Origin: Eumeta japonica
Taxonomy: Eukaryota; Arthropoda; Insecta; Lepidoptera; Psychidae
NCBI GenBank assembly: GCA_005406025.1
Contig: BGZK01000017.1
Coordinates: forward strand, 124,001 to 188,000
Length of the DNA: 64,000 nucleotides
Direction of reading: 5' to 3'
Numbering within the stretch: position 1 is the stretch's first letter; each line of letters begins with the position of its first letter. This document shows positions 13,301-21,831 of the stretch, in pieces. The position numbers and the translations under genes are program-made. The notes below the pieces were generated by a model. That model saw only the letters and a list, made by a program, of their open reading frames with translations. It made no database searches and was not told the origin of the DNA.

Positions 13301-16300
13301 ACGTATTAGACGGTATTTATTCAGATTGTTTTTTAAAGTATACACAATTGCGTGTATACTTTAAAAAACAATTCTAATCACCAGAAATATCCTGACGAGG
13401 ACTTAGTCAGCGCTATAGGGAACGTGTTCGACTTCGACCGCTACAGCAAGGACATGGCCGACACGTTGTTGGAAGTCTTACACTCCAGCGGCCTACCCAC
13501 CGAGGGGCTGTTGGATGGTCGTTCAAAGGAAGCCCTGAAAAAGATTCAGGCGACCATTGAGAGAAAGAGCGGGTATTCCATTTTTTTGTAAACATGTAAC
13601 TGTGTACTCAATACTTTCTATTTATTATAATTTTACAATTTTCATGTATTTCTGTAATACCCTTTAGATGCTTTTGTACATCAAGTAACTTGTAACTATA
13701 CAAATTTTCTTTTTCTTTTTAATTTTAATTCTTAATGTAAATGGTACACTAACAGCAAGACATACATAAATGTAAAATGCATAAATGTCTGAGGATAACA
13801 TCAACATATGTTTGCTTATTACTAGTGTACACAGCATTCACCATAAGGTCAAGAAATATACAATAATATTAAAATGTATAGAAGACAAACATAGACTTTA
13901 AGAATTAAGTCAATCTTTAAATACGTTTTAAAACAAACCCAATTGAACTAATTTTAGAGTTGTTTTTCTACTGAAAGTATCCCAGCACTTAGCGTTTTAT
14001 TTTTTATGAGAATAGTTTTTTTTAATTCTTATTATTTTTAAGTGCTATAAAAAGCAACTATTGATTATGGTCTTCGTGTTACATACTTATTCTCCCTCGA
14101 TTTATGCGAAGCTTTCGTCATTTGTGAATTTTGTTGTAATATATGGGCTTGAATTATTTGCTTATAAATAATGTATGGTAGGGTATGGGTGTTTAAATTA
14201 AGAATCTCATGAACTTATCATTTCTCACTCATTTGTTATGATATAAACATCTCCAGACTAGATGTGACGTCACCGAAACACGGTAAAGAAGATCCCGAGA
14301 ATCAACCTCACGTGGGCGGTAACCAGTGGGCGGGCGGCACGGGAGGGCGCGACACGGCCGGCCTGGGCGGAAAGGGCGGGCCGTACCGCCTAGACAAGGG
14401 GCATGATGTGCACCAGGTATTCAAATTGTCCCGCCACTGATAACTGAAGTTTTATAACGGTTTGTTTTATCATTTGCCTTCGGAGTGTTCGTATCAACCG
14501 TTAAATATCTATGACGTTGTTCGTTGTTAAAGTTTGGTTGTGATTCTTTTTTACCTCATAATTAAAGTTAATTAGTAGTTTTCGATTTCATTCTATTTCA
14601 AGGGAGGGCGCGGGACCTACTTTTGATGGTTTTAATATAAAGTTGGCTTAGTAGTCTTATTATAAACGATAATCTTTCTTGTAGTTTATAGTGAAATGTA
14701 TACAAACGCAGATAAGAAATTACTCTGGTGGTCCCATATAACTTTAATACTTTCATACTATTAAATATATTAAACTTTTCAGTGATTTTAAAGATTTTTT
14801 CAAAGTCCATTTATTTTTTGATACAATTTTTTTTTGGAAGGCACCTAATGATTTGCTTACTACAAAGTTTTAGGTACCAATTTTAATCGTTTTTGACGCT
14901 TAACTTATTGTACAAATTCAGCTTTCAGACGCTGAAAAAGACGACATTCCCGAGCACGTGAAACAAGCGGCGCGGGAAATGAACAGAAAGGCATTCGAGG
15001 AAAGGCTGAAGGAGATCAGGATGAGCGAATACGACGCCAAGCTGTACGGACAGTTCTACAGAGCCGTGCAGCCGCAGGTGGGTTAATTGACAATTAGCAT
15101 TTATTCCTTATGCGGTAGGTTATAAAGTAAAATCGGTGATTGCTAATTGATACAATAAATTATAAACCAAACCTTAATCAGTTTATTTATTTAGGAGTTA
15201 TTTTATGAATAAAAAAGTATCTCTTAAAGTTTATTATGTAATTCGAGTTATATGGTCCATATAGATTTTTTTTCATTTACGAGCGACGTTCGGTACGAAC
15301 TGAGGCGAGCGGTGACCCTACTTGATGACTAACCCAGTTATCTTATCTCAAAGTTTGTCCCGCTGCATTCTTTATATATATATAATTAATCAGAAAAAAA
15401 ACAATTGTTACGCAGTCAATGAGTTTATAGTTAATTATTTGTATCAGAATCACCTAGCTAGTCTAATTCATTTTCTGCTTTACAATAAACTACAGAGTCA
15501 CTTTCATAATTGCCATGTACACCTATTATAAAATCATAATTTAAAATCCTAGCAGTTTCTAAATTTGTTCTTCCATAATGTGGCATGCCTCGAAACTTTT
15601 TTTATTATTAAAAATGAATTTATATAGCGCTTTTGTTTTTGGTATGTGTTCATTCGAAAAATCACGTTATGTTGTTCGTTTCCCAAAGTAAGCATACACA
15701 ATCGCACTAATTTTATTCGCATTTATTTTATACTTTTAGTAGGGATTGCACTAGCGACTGTTACTTTTTTTTGGCAGATAGGAGCACTCAGGGGAGTGCT
15801 CTCTGAACTGCAGGCCAAGCAGAAAGAGCGACAGTGGGCTCGCCATCAAACCAGCGGCGAACTGGACGACGGCAAGATTATTGAAGGTTACGATTGTAAT
15901 ATATTAACGGTTTTCGAGCATCTTGTTTATATGACACATTGGGTAGATGGCTAATCAAGAGTTAGTACCTGGGTGACCGAGCTCGCTCCGCTTCTTTCGA
16001 GTTTGCCGTGGGAATATAAATAATTTCACTTAGGAAAGGTTGCGATGCATGTTTGTTTCCAACAAAATTTTGTTAATCCAATCGCAGATTTGAAACCAAA
16101 AGCACAGCAACAATGCGGTAAGTTTAACATCGTATGAGGTGGTGCTATAAAATTACATTTAGATTTTTTATCTATCACAATCGTTAGTGTGGTTGCAAAA
16201 TCGTTGTCGCGTTTATAGATTCTTGTATATATATATATACACAAGGATTTTCTTATTTAATATTATGTTATGGTGCTGTCCTTGTCATGCAACTGGAAAC

Positions 16301-19300
16301 TTGGCCAGGCTGTTTTCTTATTGATGTGCCATACAAATTGCCGAAAGATGTAGAGAACATTTTATAATAGAAATTTTTATATAGAGATAAGTTATATAAA
16401 AAAAAGCATGATTTTCATAAATGTGTATTTTACTCATTTATATGGCATTTTTGAGTAATAAGGCACTTAATAACTATTATTTGAAAAAAAAGTCTAGTAT
16501 ATATAGCATCTTGTGATTTATATATCACATATCAAGTAATGCTCAATTTATCGCTCTATTTATCTTGAACTTGGCTCAATTCATCGTATAAAAATTCGTC
16601 GCTATATTTATCGATAATCAGGCGGATGATGCGGTGAGACTGTCACATTAATCATTGGGCTCTGAAAAGTTACAATATTGGCCAAGATCAGTTCTATTGC
16701 AGTATTAGTGTGATACCTTTATATAATATTTTACATTGTATTCATTCTTACTACAATAATCGAGTTGAATTACTGGCGTCATTCCTGTTATCAGTTGCAT
16801 CACTTGTTCACTCCATCTTCAGGTTTGACCGGCGAGCGCGCCATCTACCGACGGAGGTCGGAACAAGAGCCGCCGCCGGGCGCGCCGCCCGCGCGCCCCA
16901 AGCGGCTCAGGCTCGTATTAGATTGCTCCGGCAGCATGTATAGGTACGTGTGTAGATATTACTAAGATAGTGACATGATGAGTAATAGTGTGACAGGTTG
17001 AATAATACTAATGAAAATGGTTAAAATAATAACCATATGTTGATGCCAAGAAGTTTGTATAAATAGGTACTGCGGACGCAGTCACAAAATGTATGGATTT
17101 ATAATTAGTGGTACATATACATGTATAAGTACAAGCCTCTTTGCTTGGTTTCAGACCAGATGGTGCTGTGTCTTTGTCCAAAGATATTATATTTTTATTC
17201 TTATATTATATTTTATGTGCGCCCAATATATGTTTTGTGTACGTTGATAAATATAGTTGATTGTACTCCAGAACGTCATATTGTAAGGGCACAATTGAGT
17301 CTCCTCTCGGAAATAGTTGCAACAGCTCATAGTGCCCTCGCTCATCAAATGCATATTGGAAACTCCATAAGGTATTAAAGACTTTGGCGAACTTCTTACA
17401 CACGGAGCTTCATTCACGAATGATGCAATGCGCAGGTTCAACGCTTCGTGACGGTTCTTTCTCTCCCCGTTACTATTTTCGTCGTTCCGACTCTTCCATG
17501 AATAACTTCACAGCGGTAGAGTTTCGTGTGTTAAACTGTACATGACAATCGCTTAATATAGTAATAAGTAACGCGTCTAATTCTTGATTCAAATCACGTG
17601 AAGATATCGTTCGCTAATATGGAGTTGTTTTGATATTCTTTTTTTTTTTGGGTATTCAAAACGTCTAATTAAATATTTAATTAATAAAAAAAATATATTA
17701 GTTAATGTACTTACATAGGAACTTTTTTAATAATTGGCGTTATTTTAGAATTTTATCTTGTAATATTATTGTTTTTAATACTGAATTATGAAAACTATGA
17801 GGTGTAGGTCAAGCGGAATACATGAGAGGTCATATCGGGTGGACAGTTTCCTCGTATGGTACGCGGGTACGCGCACCTTCTTGGTCATCAGGAGCTCAGT
17901 AGCTCCTAGCTAATTATGTTGCTTGTAAACTTGTGTTATGAAACAATCAAAGAAAAAATTACTGCCTTGTTGCCGGGTTGCGTAAGTCATTCATAAAAGC
18001 TCCGTGATCTATAAGTTGAATGCGGCTGACATAAACAATGGATTGTCAGCATGTTGATTATCGTTTGTTTCAAGTTGGAAATTTGTTACATCAATATATG
18101 ATGTGCACAAAAGTGAGACGTGTATTTATCATTTTCCAGGTTCAACTCGTACGACGGTCGCCTGGAACGCTCCATGGAGGCCGTGGTCCTCATTATGGAG
18201 GCCTTGCGCGGTTACGAGTCGAGGCTGCGTTACGACCTGTACGCGCACTCCGGCGAGGAGAGCGCGCTGGAGCTGGCCAGCGCGGACAGTCCGCCGGCTG
18301 ACGAAAAGGAGCGGCTACAGGCGAGTTTTAGTTCTGCTCTAAATCTATCTATTTGGGAAACGGTAGTGTCAATTTTAAACAAAACAGACAACGTGCATAA
18401 TGAACATTCTTTTTGTTAACTAAAGTAATGTAATATGATCAACTGACAATGTTTTCAAATGTTATATTATAGTACTAAATTGTTTTTTTTTAAATAGTTA
18501 TTTAATAAAATTATATCTGTTTCACTCTCACTTATTATTTCATACTTCAAAATATTAATATTTGTCTTTACTATTACAATGTATTGAATTTTTAATTTTT
18601 TTTTAATATCATTCACTATTAATTATGATAACATCTGTTGTTAGACTATTGTATAGATTTCTTTTGTATATTGTATAATCATGATGATAAATATAAAAAT
18701 AATTTTAGGTGGGAATCTGTGCGTTGCTTACAGACATTGTAAATAATTTTGACGTTAATTACAACGTTTTTGTGATTATAATACGTATGTAAAATTATGA
18801 AGCATGATATTAATTTAATTAGGTATTTTTAAATACATAAATTAAATCCACTGCCCGTCTACAATATTTCCAAACAGTATACATAAGACTAAAAATCAAA
18901 TTTATTGTCGGTTTCACTAACAGATAATACGTACTATGCACGCCCACGCCCAGTTCTGTTGGTCCGGTGACAATACCCTGCCGGCGTGCAAGAAGGCGAT
19001 CGAGGCTTTGGCAGAGGAAGACTCGGACGAATCTATAGTCATAGTCCTCTCTGACGCCAATCTAAGAAGATACGGCATTCCACCCGAAGCTCTGGGCAGT
19101 ATACTGGTTTCCGATCATAGGGTCCAAGCTCACGTTATATTCATTGGCAGTCTGGGCGACGAAGCTAATATGTGAGTGAGATTTATTATTCTAAGCACAA
19201 AGATGTGCCTTCAGAGTAGTGCTTATATCTAGAAACACAGTGTCATGTTTGTAATGGTATACTTTTGCGATTACATTTTAATTAAGTACAAAATTGGCAT

Positions 19301-19772
19301 AATCATTGTATAAATGGTAATAACATTTTTTTTAAACACAATGTCCTTAAAGCCATCCTCCGTATTCAATCATGTAATTATGATTGTAAATTGAATTGCG
19401 GTTTAAGTTATCGAAGAAGAAATCGTAGTTTTTTTTGTATTAAATTATTTTCATGTTTTATAATTTCGGGATGGATGGATTTGTTTAGAGAAAATTCATG
19501 AAATTCAGTTTTTCAATAGCTTAAATATTCTAACATGTCTTTGAAGTGTGAGATTGTGTGTATGAGATTCATCAGTAAAGATTCTCAGCACCCTTAACGT
19601 GTCTATGAACTTTATTAATTATTATTATTTTTGTGTATTCTTAATCTTCATTAATCGTTTTAGGTTAATGAAAAAATTGCCCGCCGGCCACGCCCACGTG
19701 TGCATGGACGTGGCGAGTCTGCCTCATATTCTGCAGCAGATTTTCGCATCTTCTTTGCATCAAGATTCGTGA
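1200..19772 (+). CDS. VWA8: VWA8, 3' part of gene (15 exons, C-terminal 1134 residues)
   Basis: Fifteen exons join in phase (1200-1358, 4163-4508, 5181-5427, 6268-6408, 8417-8552, 8906-9803, 10370-10575, 13385-13572, 14257-14416, 14922-15077, 15778-15886, 16823-16943, 18140-18320, 18924-19171, 19664-19772), giving 3405 coding bases that end in TGA. Domains in order are an AAA module with Walker A GPKGCGKS, a second AAA module with GNQGVGKN, Walker B VLVVDEAD and sensor-like VLANRPG, a Gly-rich linker HVGGNQWAGGTGGRDTAG, and a C-terminal vWA domain with MIDAS DCSGS. This order identifies VWA8, a large AAA/vWA protein reported in the mitochondria of vertebrates. The N-terminus, with any targeting signal and an expected earlier ATPase part, lies left of the window. 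All introns are GT-AG except intron 13 (GC-AG). The gene looks intact, with no stop or frameshift in any exon. Confidence 0.97.
1652..1818. repeat. Short MITE-like element with inverted ends
   Basis: Inverted arms at 1652-1679 and 1791-1818 match at 25 of 28 positions by eye and share the core GCACGAAACTCT. The interior (about 110 bases) has no coding sequence. A related single arm appears at 17512-17541 (GCGGTAGAGTTTCGTGTG). Confidence 0.6.
2656..2773 (+). repeat. Dispersed repeat fragment, copy 1
   Basis: Contains GAGCAGACGAGC, GGTCATCACCG, GGAC-ACTCGCAACC-GCAGAGGAGT and TTGCCGGTCTCTTGGGAGGA. The same word order recurs, reverse-complemented, at 5755-5882. It looks like a fragment of a moth-type interspersed repeat whose class I cannot assign. 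Confidence 0.5.
3563..3962. repeat. MITE-like element with GACGTGACAACG ends
   Basis: The left end TTTTGACGTGACAACGTCTT (3563-3582) and the reverse complement of 3943-3962 (TTTTACGTGACAACGACTT) match closely. The roughly 400-base interior is non-coding. It lies in VWA8 intron 1. The class is unknown. Confidence 0.6.
4163..4508 (+). CDS. VWA8: VWA8 exon 2: lead-in to first visible AAA module
   Basis: The acceptor TTTGTTTCAG precedes GAATCGAATCC, and the donor is TATTGTAG|GTGAGT. The exon is 346 bases (phase 0 to 1). It contains HKLINLLYPYTTFL and ends in FMMSHGVGDFCIVG. The first Gly of the P-loop codon is split by the following intron. Confidence 0.93.
4691..5106 (+). repeat. tRNA-derived SINE in VWA8 intron 2
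   Basis: The head GGTAGCCGAGTGG resembles a pol III A box, and ATTCGAATCC resembles a B box although the spacing is short. The body contains CAGCGTGG and GGATATGCCTTTA. It ends in the trinucleotide tail (TCA)n. Relatives of the body appear at 27885-28110 and 31640-31810. A (TC)n run lies inside at 5005-5023. Confidence 0.6.
5181..5427 (+). CDS. VWA8: VWA8 exon 3: first AAA P-loop
   Basis: This exon opens directly inside the Walker A motif (GPKGCGKS, with its first Gly codon split over the intron) and continues with LYQDMTARDLVQQR. The Walker B-like strand is LAVLDGLHR, so the Glu that normally follows the Asp is Gly. The donor is TTGCACAG|GTAAAG, phase 2. Confidence 0.95.
5755..5882 (-). repeat. 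Dispersed repeat fragment, copy 2 (inverted)
   Basis: The reverse complement reads GGAGCAAACGAGC, CTCAACCTCAGAAGAGT and GCTCTTGGGAAGAAATAGGA, in the same order as 2656-2773. It lies in VWA8 intron 3. Confidence 0.5.
6268..6408 (+). CDS. VWA8: VWA8 exon 4
   Basis: It is 141 bases, with acceptor CTTATCAG and donor CTTTCAG|GTTTGC. It encodes LVHDRELQLHDGTRLLRHDR and then the helix LTRDQLEESGVKRIHPAFR, the continuation of the first AAA core. Confidence 0.93.
6655..7380 (-). pseudogene. Decayed mariner transposase in VWA8 intron 4
   Basis: Read on the minus strand, frame-shifted pieces give QFLELYGKNPETFITRVV, EFIIVTPKQQENVN, LLLYDNASIHTDQMVKAAK and NYYFLFSKLKN. These are mariner transposase landmarks (the DNAS-H-T block with the second catalytic Asp, and the LFPKLK block). 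Many stops and shifts make it a fossil. The terminal inverted repeats could not be placed. Confidence 0.75.
7381..8416. other. Rest of VWA8 intron 4
   Basis: AT-rich, with a CACGCACGCACACGC purine-pyrimidine run at 7633-7656 and low-complexity TATATA around 8330. I recognise no gene or element. Confidence 0.4.
8417..8552 (+). CDS. VWA8: VWA8 exon 5
   Basis: It is 136 bases, with acceptor AAATTACAG and donor TCTTTG|GTAAGT. The peptide IIALAEPPVLGRGQHWLSPE is the sensor strand of the first AAA module, followed by MFHEMRNLSRDEEIFVL. Confidence 0.93.
8906..9803 (+). CDS. VWA8: VWA8 exon 6: second AAA core (898 bases)
   Basis: This is the largest exon. Walker A is GNQGVGKN (9376-9399), with Asn where Ser or Thr is usual. 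REYIQLHRDTTVQSLTVQP follows, then Walker B VLVVDEADKAP (9562-9594) and a sensor segment MIVLANRPGFPFLGNDFF. The exon starts at TAC after CTAAATTCTCAG and ends TTG G|GTAAGT, in phase with exon 7. Confidence 0.97.
10370..10575 (+). CDS. VWA8: VWA8 exon 7: AAA lid region
   Basis: It is 206 bases, with acceptor TTATTTCAG and donor TTTACAG|GTGCGT. It encodes DLFSCHAVDNPSIDSEMELL and ends YPYSTRELVNIVKHLQ, the helical lid after the second ATPase core. Confidence 0.95.
10576..11990. other. VWA8 intron 7, left part
   Basis: No coding signal recognised. Bases 11000-11250 hold a fragment with GGAACCCTTATCC and TTGATATTTGGTACATATA that resembles dispersed-repeat ends in moths. The rest is AT-rich. Confidence 0.35.
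11991..12890 (+). mobile_element. Approximately 0.9-kb non-autonomous element, GGGTTCCG ends, copy 1
   Basis: The left end is 11991-12034 (GAGCATGTCGGCC, then GGGGTTCCGAA). The right end is 12854-12890 (TACGGAACCCTGGGTGCGCA, then AGTACGACTCACAC). They are inverted repeats of one another, about 40 bases and diverged. The interior has no coding capacity. An opposite-strand relative lies at 45906-46655, matching over hundreds of bases. This is probably a MITE or a deletion derivative of a DNA transposon. Confidence 0.7.
13325..13372. repeat. Perfect 21-bp-arm hairpin beside VWA8 exon 8
   Basis: Arms 13325-13345 and 13352-13372 are exact reverse complements around a 6-base loop (AATTGC). The hairpin ends 12 bases before exon 8 (13385). 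Only TCTAATCACCAG separates them, so a branch-site-like TCTAAT directly abuts the stem. Confidence 0.95.
13385..13572 (+). CDS. VWA8: VWA8 exon 8: junction between ATPase and vWA halves
   Basis: It is 188 bases, with acceptor TAATCACCAG and donor AGAGCGG|GTATTC, phase 0 to 2. The peptide runs KYPDEDLVSAIGNVFDFDRY to ALKKIQATIERKSG. The acceptor has almost no pyrimidine tract, because a perfect hairpin (13325-13372) occupies the space where one would lie. Confidence 0.94.
14257..14416 (+). CDS. VWA8: VWA8 exon 9: Gly-rich linker
   Basis: It is 160 bases. It encodes LDVTSPKHGKEDPENQP, the Gly-rich stretch HVGGNQWAGGTGGRDTAG and GKGGPYRLDKGHDVHQ. This is a highly conserved VWA8 signature. The exon is clearly more GC-rich than the introns around it. 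Confidence 0.96.
14922..15077 (+). CDS. VWA8: VWA8 exon 10
   Basis: It is 156 bases, phase 0 at both ends, with acceptor ACAAATTCAG and donor CCGCAG|GTGGGT. The peptide is charged and helical: LSDAEKDDIPEHVKQAAREM, then RLKEIRMSEYDAKLYGQF. Confidence 0.95.
15778..15886 (+). CDS. VWA8: VWA8 exon 11
   Basis: It is 109 bases after TTTTTTGGCAG. It encodes IGALRGVLSELQAKQKERQW and RHQTSGELDDGKIIEG, the helical segment just before the vWA domain. The donor GAAG|GTTACG splits the final Gly codon. Confidence 0.94.
15966..16016 (+). repeat. Short dispersed repeat fragment
   Basis: TACCTGGGTGACCGAGCTCG followed by GAGTTTGCCGTGGGAAT. A relative occurs at 36625-36675 (ATCTGGGCAACCGGGCTCTG, then GGTTTGCCGTAGGAGT). 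The element class is unknown. Confidence 0.4.
16823..16943 (+). CDS. VWA8: VWA8 exon 12: MIDAS motif
   Basis: It is 121 bases after CATCTTCAG. It encodes LTGERAIYRRRSEQE, a short Pro/Ala-rich stretch, and the first strand of the vWA domain, RLVLDCSGSMYR. The DxSxS metal-ion-dependent adhesion site is intact. The donor is TATAG|GTACGT. Confidence 0.95.
16944..18139. other. VWA8 intron 12
   Basis: Non-coding. Bases 17290-17541 include GTTTCGTGTGTTAAACTG, related to the MITE-like arms at 1652-1818. Bases 17820-17900 are locally GC-richer. No gene recognised. Confidence 0.35.
18140..18320 (+). CDS. VWA8: VWA8 exon 13 with GC donor
   Basis: It is 181 bases after ATTTTCCAG. It encodes FNSYDGRLERSMEAVVLIME through ADEKERLQ. 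The only donor that keeps frame with exon 14 is CTACAG|GCGAGT, a GC-AG intron. The joined peptide ERLQ|IIRTMHAHAQF matches the family pattern. Confidence 0.9.
18924..19171 (+). CDS. VWA8: VWA8 exon 14: core of vWA domain
   Basis: It is 248 bases after CTAACAG. It encodes IIRTMHAHAQFCWSGDNT (candidate MIDAS Thr), SIVIVLSDANLRRYG (candidate MIDAS Asp) and VIFIGSLGDEANM. The donor is AATAT|GTGAGT. Confidence 0.96.
19664..19772 (+). CDS. VWA8: VWA8 last exon and stop
   Basis: It starts after GTTTTAG and encodes LMKKLPAGHAHVCMDVASLP, then HILQQIFASSLHQDS and TGA. The first canonical AATAAA on this strand after the stop is at 20661, beyond a LINE remnant. ATTAAA variants occur earlier. Confidence 0.95.
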
Positions 19773-19817
19773 GGGCGCGAACACACAGGTCACATAAAAT
19801 CTAAAATCACTCCAATT

Positions 19818-20336
19818 GCAGGTGCGCTACGGAGGATAGCAAGCGATATTCTCCTTAAGATTAAATTCGATATATACAACTCTTTAGTAAAACCGCACCT
19901 CGAGTATCTTGTGGCTGTCTGGAGTAGTTCCGCAAATAGAAATATACAGGAACTTCAGGTCGTACAGAATAAGGTGATAAAGGTGCTCTTTCAATATAGT
20001 TTTCGAACGCCAATCGTTATTATGTATAATAACACTAAGGTCATGACCATTAAACAACTATATACATATTATACCTGCCTTTTAATGAAAAAGATTATGA
20101 ACGGGGAAGCACAAACTAAGTTAAAATTTATAAGCAATCACCAAATACGAAAATACAATTTGAGAAAAGCCTTTCACATAAGTACACATCTCAATCCAAA
20201 GAATTTTCATGGTACTAAAACCATAATTTACTGAGGTGTTAAATTATTTAACAAACTGCCTGGAAGTATTACAGAAGTTACGTCAATCACATTATTTAAG
20301 AAATACCTTCGGGCTTATATTATTAAGAATCTGTAG
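19818..20336 (+). pseudogene. 3' end of a Jockey/CR1-like LINE reverse transcriptase
   Basis: One frame reads ALRRIASDILLKIKFDIYNS, LVKPHLEYLVAVWSSS, NIQELQVVQNKVIKVLF and, after an in-frame TGA at 20232-20234, GVKLFNKLPGSITEV and FKKYLRAYIIKNL, then TAG. This is the conserved C-terminal part of non-LTR retrotransposon reverse transcriptases (iYnSLV-PHL, LQ--QNK and LFNkLP blocks). The copy is 5'-truncated, and its recognisable part begins 45 bases after the VWA8 stop codon. Confidence 0.85.
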
Positions 20337-21207
20337 AAATAATGAAACACGCTATGTTGGAAATGGCTTGTGGCGGACGCGGGCTGGCGCCCACTGTCCG
20401 CATAGGCGCCACTGTTTTCTGCCTACACGCCATAAGCAGTTGACGGCCATGGCGCGCGGGCCGGCGGTCGCCTCGCATGTTTCCATTTAAATTATTTTTT
20501 CTAATTTGAAATTATTATTTTATGCGGTGTGTATTAGCATCTTGATTGTATTGTTACCTATTTTATTTCATGTTTAGCGTCTGCTGTTACACGGCAATAA
20601 TGTAAATTATAACCTTGTATATTTTCCATAATAAGTGAATATAATAATGTTCTTAAATGAAATAAAGATTCTCTAAATTGAGAATAATGCTAGGAAATAT
20701 AATAAATAGCGGTGATAATTATAATTTAAGCAGGAAAAAATTTAAATGCTAAACGGTGATGCGAAGTGAGATTATTTATTTATCAAGGCTATTTTTGTGT
20801 CGAAAAGAAATGTATCATATATTTTTAAAATTCCATATTCCAATATGAAAGAGTTGACCCTTTTTGTGCTAACATTTAAAACACTGTGATCATTCCTTCA
20901 CAATATATATATAGGTTAGTGTTATATCATTTCCGTTGTTTACAAACAACCATGAACATAAGAAATATGCAGATAGAATGTTGTTAGACAATGGTCGAAG
21001 CAATGTGTGGCGACGGGCAGTAAGTGTATTTGAAAAGATGGTACGCGAGGATAATATTACACATTTTTTTTGATAAATTGCTATAATATTAGTGCAATAA
21101 AATTTTTACTTCACTATTCGCTGACATTGCGTTCATGAAAAAGAATAAGAAAATGTTTGACGCGATGTCAACCAGCTGAGTACGGAAGTTGACAGTTGAA
21201 TGACAAT
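20337..21207. other. Probable LINE 3' UTR and spacer
   Basis: A GC-rich block at 20365-20480 (GGCGGACGCGGGCTGGCGCC) is followed by AT-rich sequence with AATAAA at 20661. It may be the LINE tail, the VWA8 3' end, or both. Nothing else is recognised up to the Harbinger insertion site. Confidence 0.4.
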
Positions 21208-21210
21208 CAG

Positions 21211-21251
21211 CTGGGTCACCATATCCGCCACTTGTCATCGCGGCGCGAACG
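21211..21251 (+). repeat. Harbinger left terminal inverted repeat
   Basis: 41 bases beginning CTGGGTCACC, exactly the reverse complement of 30029-30069. Just inside are GATCG-rich subterminal sequences. Confidence 0.95.
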
Positions 21252-21831
21252 ATCGTGTTATTACACTACTAAATTAAATCGATACGTGTCATACACAAAA
21301 ACAATATATTAACAAGTCTATACAACTCGGTACATTAATAACACAATTTTGACGTTCGTCTTCGTTTTAGAAATTGGTACCATATTCGCCACCGTTCGCC
21401 ACAAAAAGAAAACGATCGCGGCGCGATCGATCGCGCCGCAAAAAGAACGAATGAATATCGTACTTTAACACTGCAAAGCGGTTTAAGGCTACCGCATCTA
21501 CCATTTTGACATTCGCGTTCTTCACGATCGCGATTTTTTTCGCCTTCGCGATTACGACACGTCAAAGCTTTCGTTTTCGTTTTCTTGTTGTACTTTATAA
21601 TTAAAAATGCACAAATTAAATTTGTTATGGGCTGCAAGAAATGAAACTAATTATATAAAAGGCGTGATCGTAAAGAAAACGCATTTCAATCGGACAAATC
21701 GAAAAAATTTGTCACAACGAATTTATAATGCAATTTAGGTTAGTATCAGCATATCGAAGAAATTGTTTTTTTTTTTAGCCCAAAAGTGGCGAATTGATTA
21801 ATGTAACTAATGTTATTTGTTTTGATTAAGT

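Noticed and set aside
21335..21637. 100-codon minus-strand frame in the Harbinger left end
   Set aside because: Arg/Lys/Glu-rich translation of subterminal GATCG/TTCGC sequence. It lacks Myb or transposase motifs.
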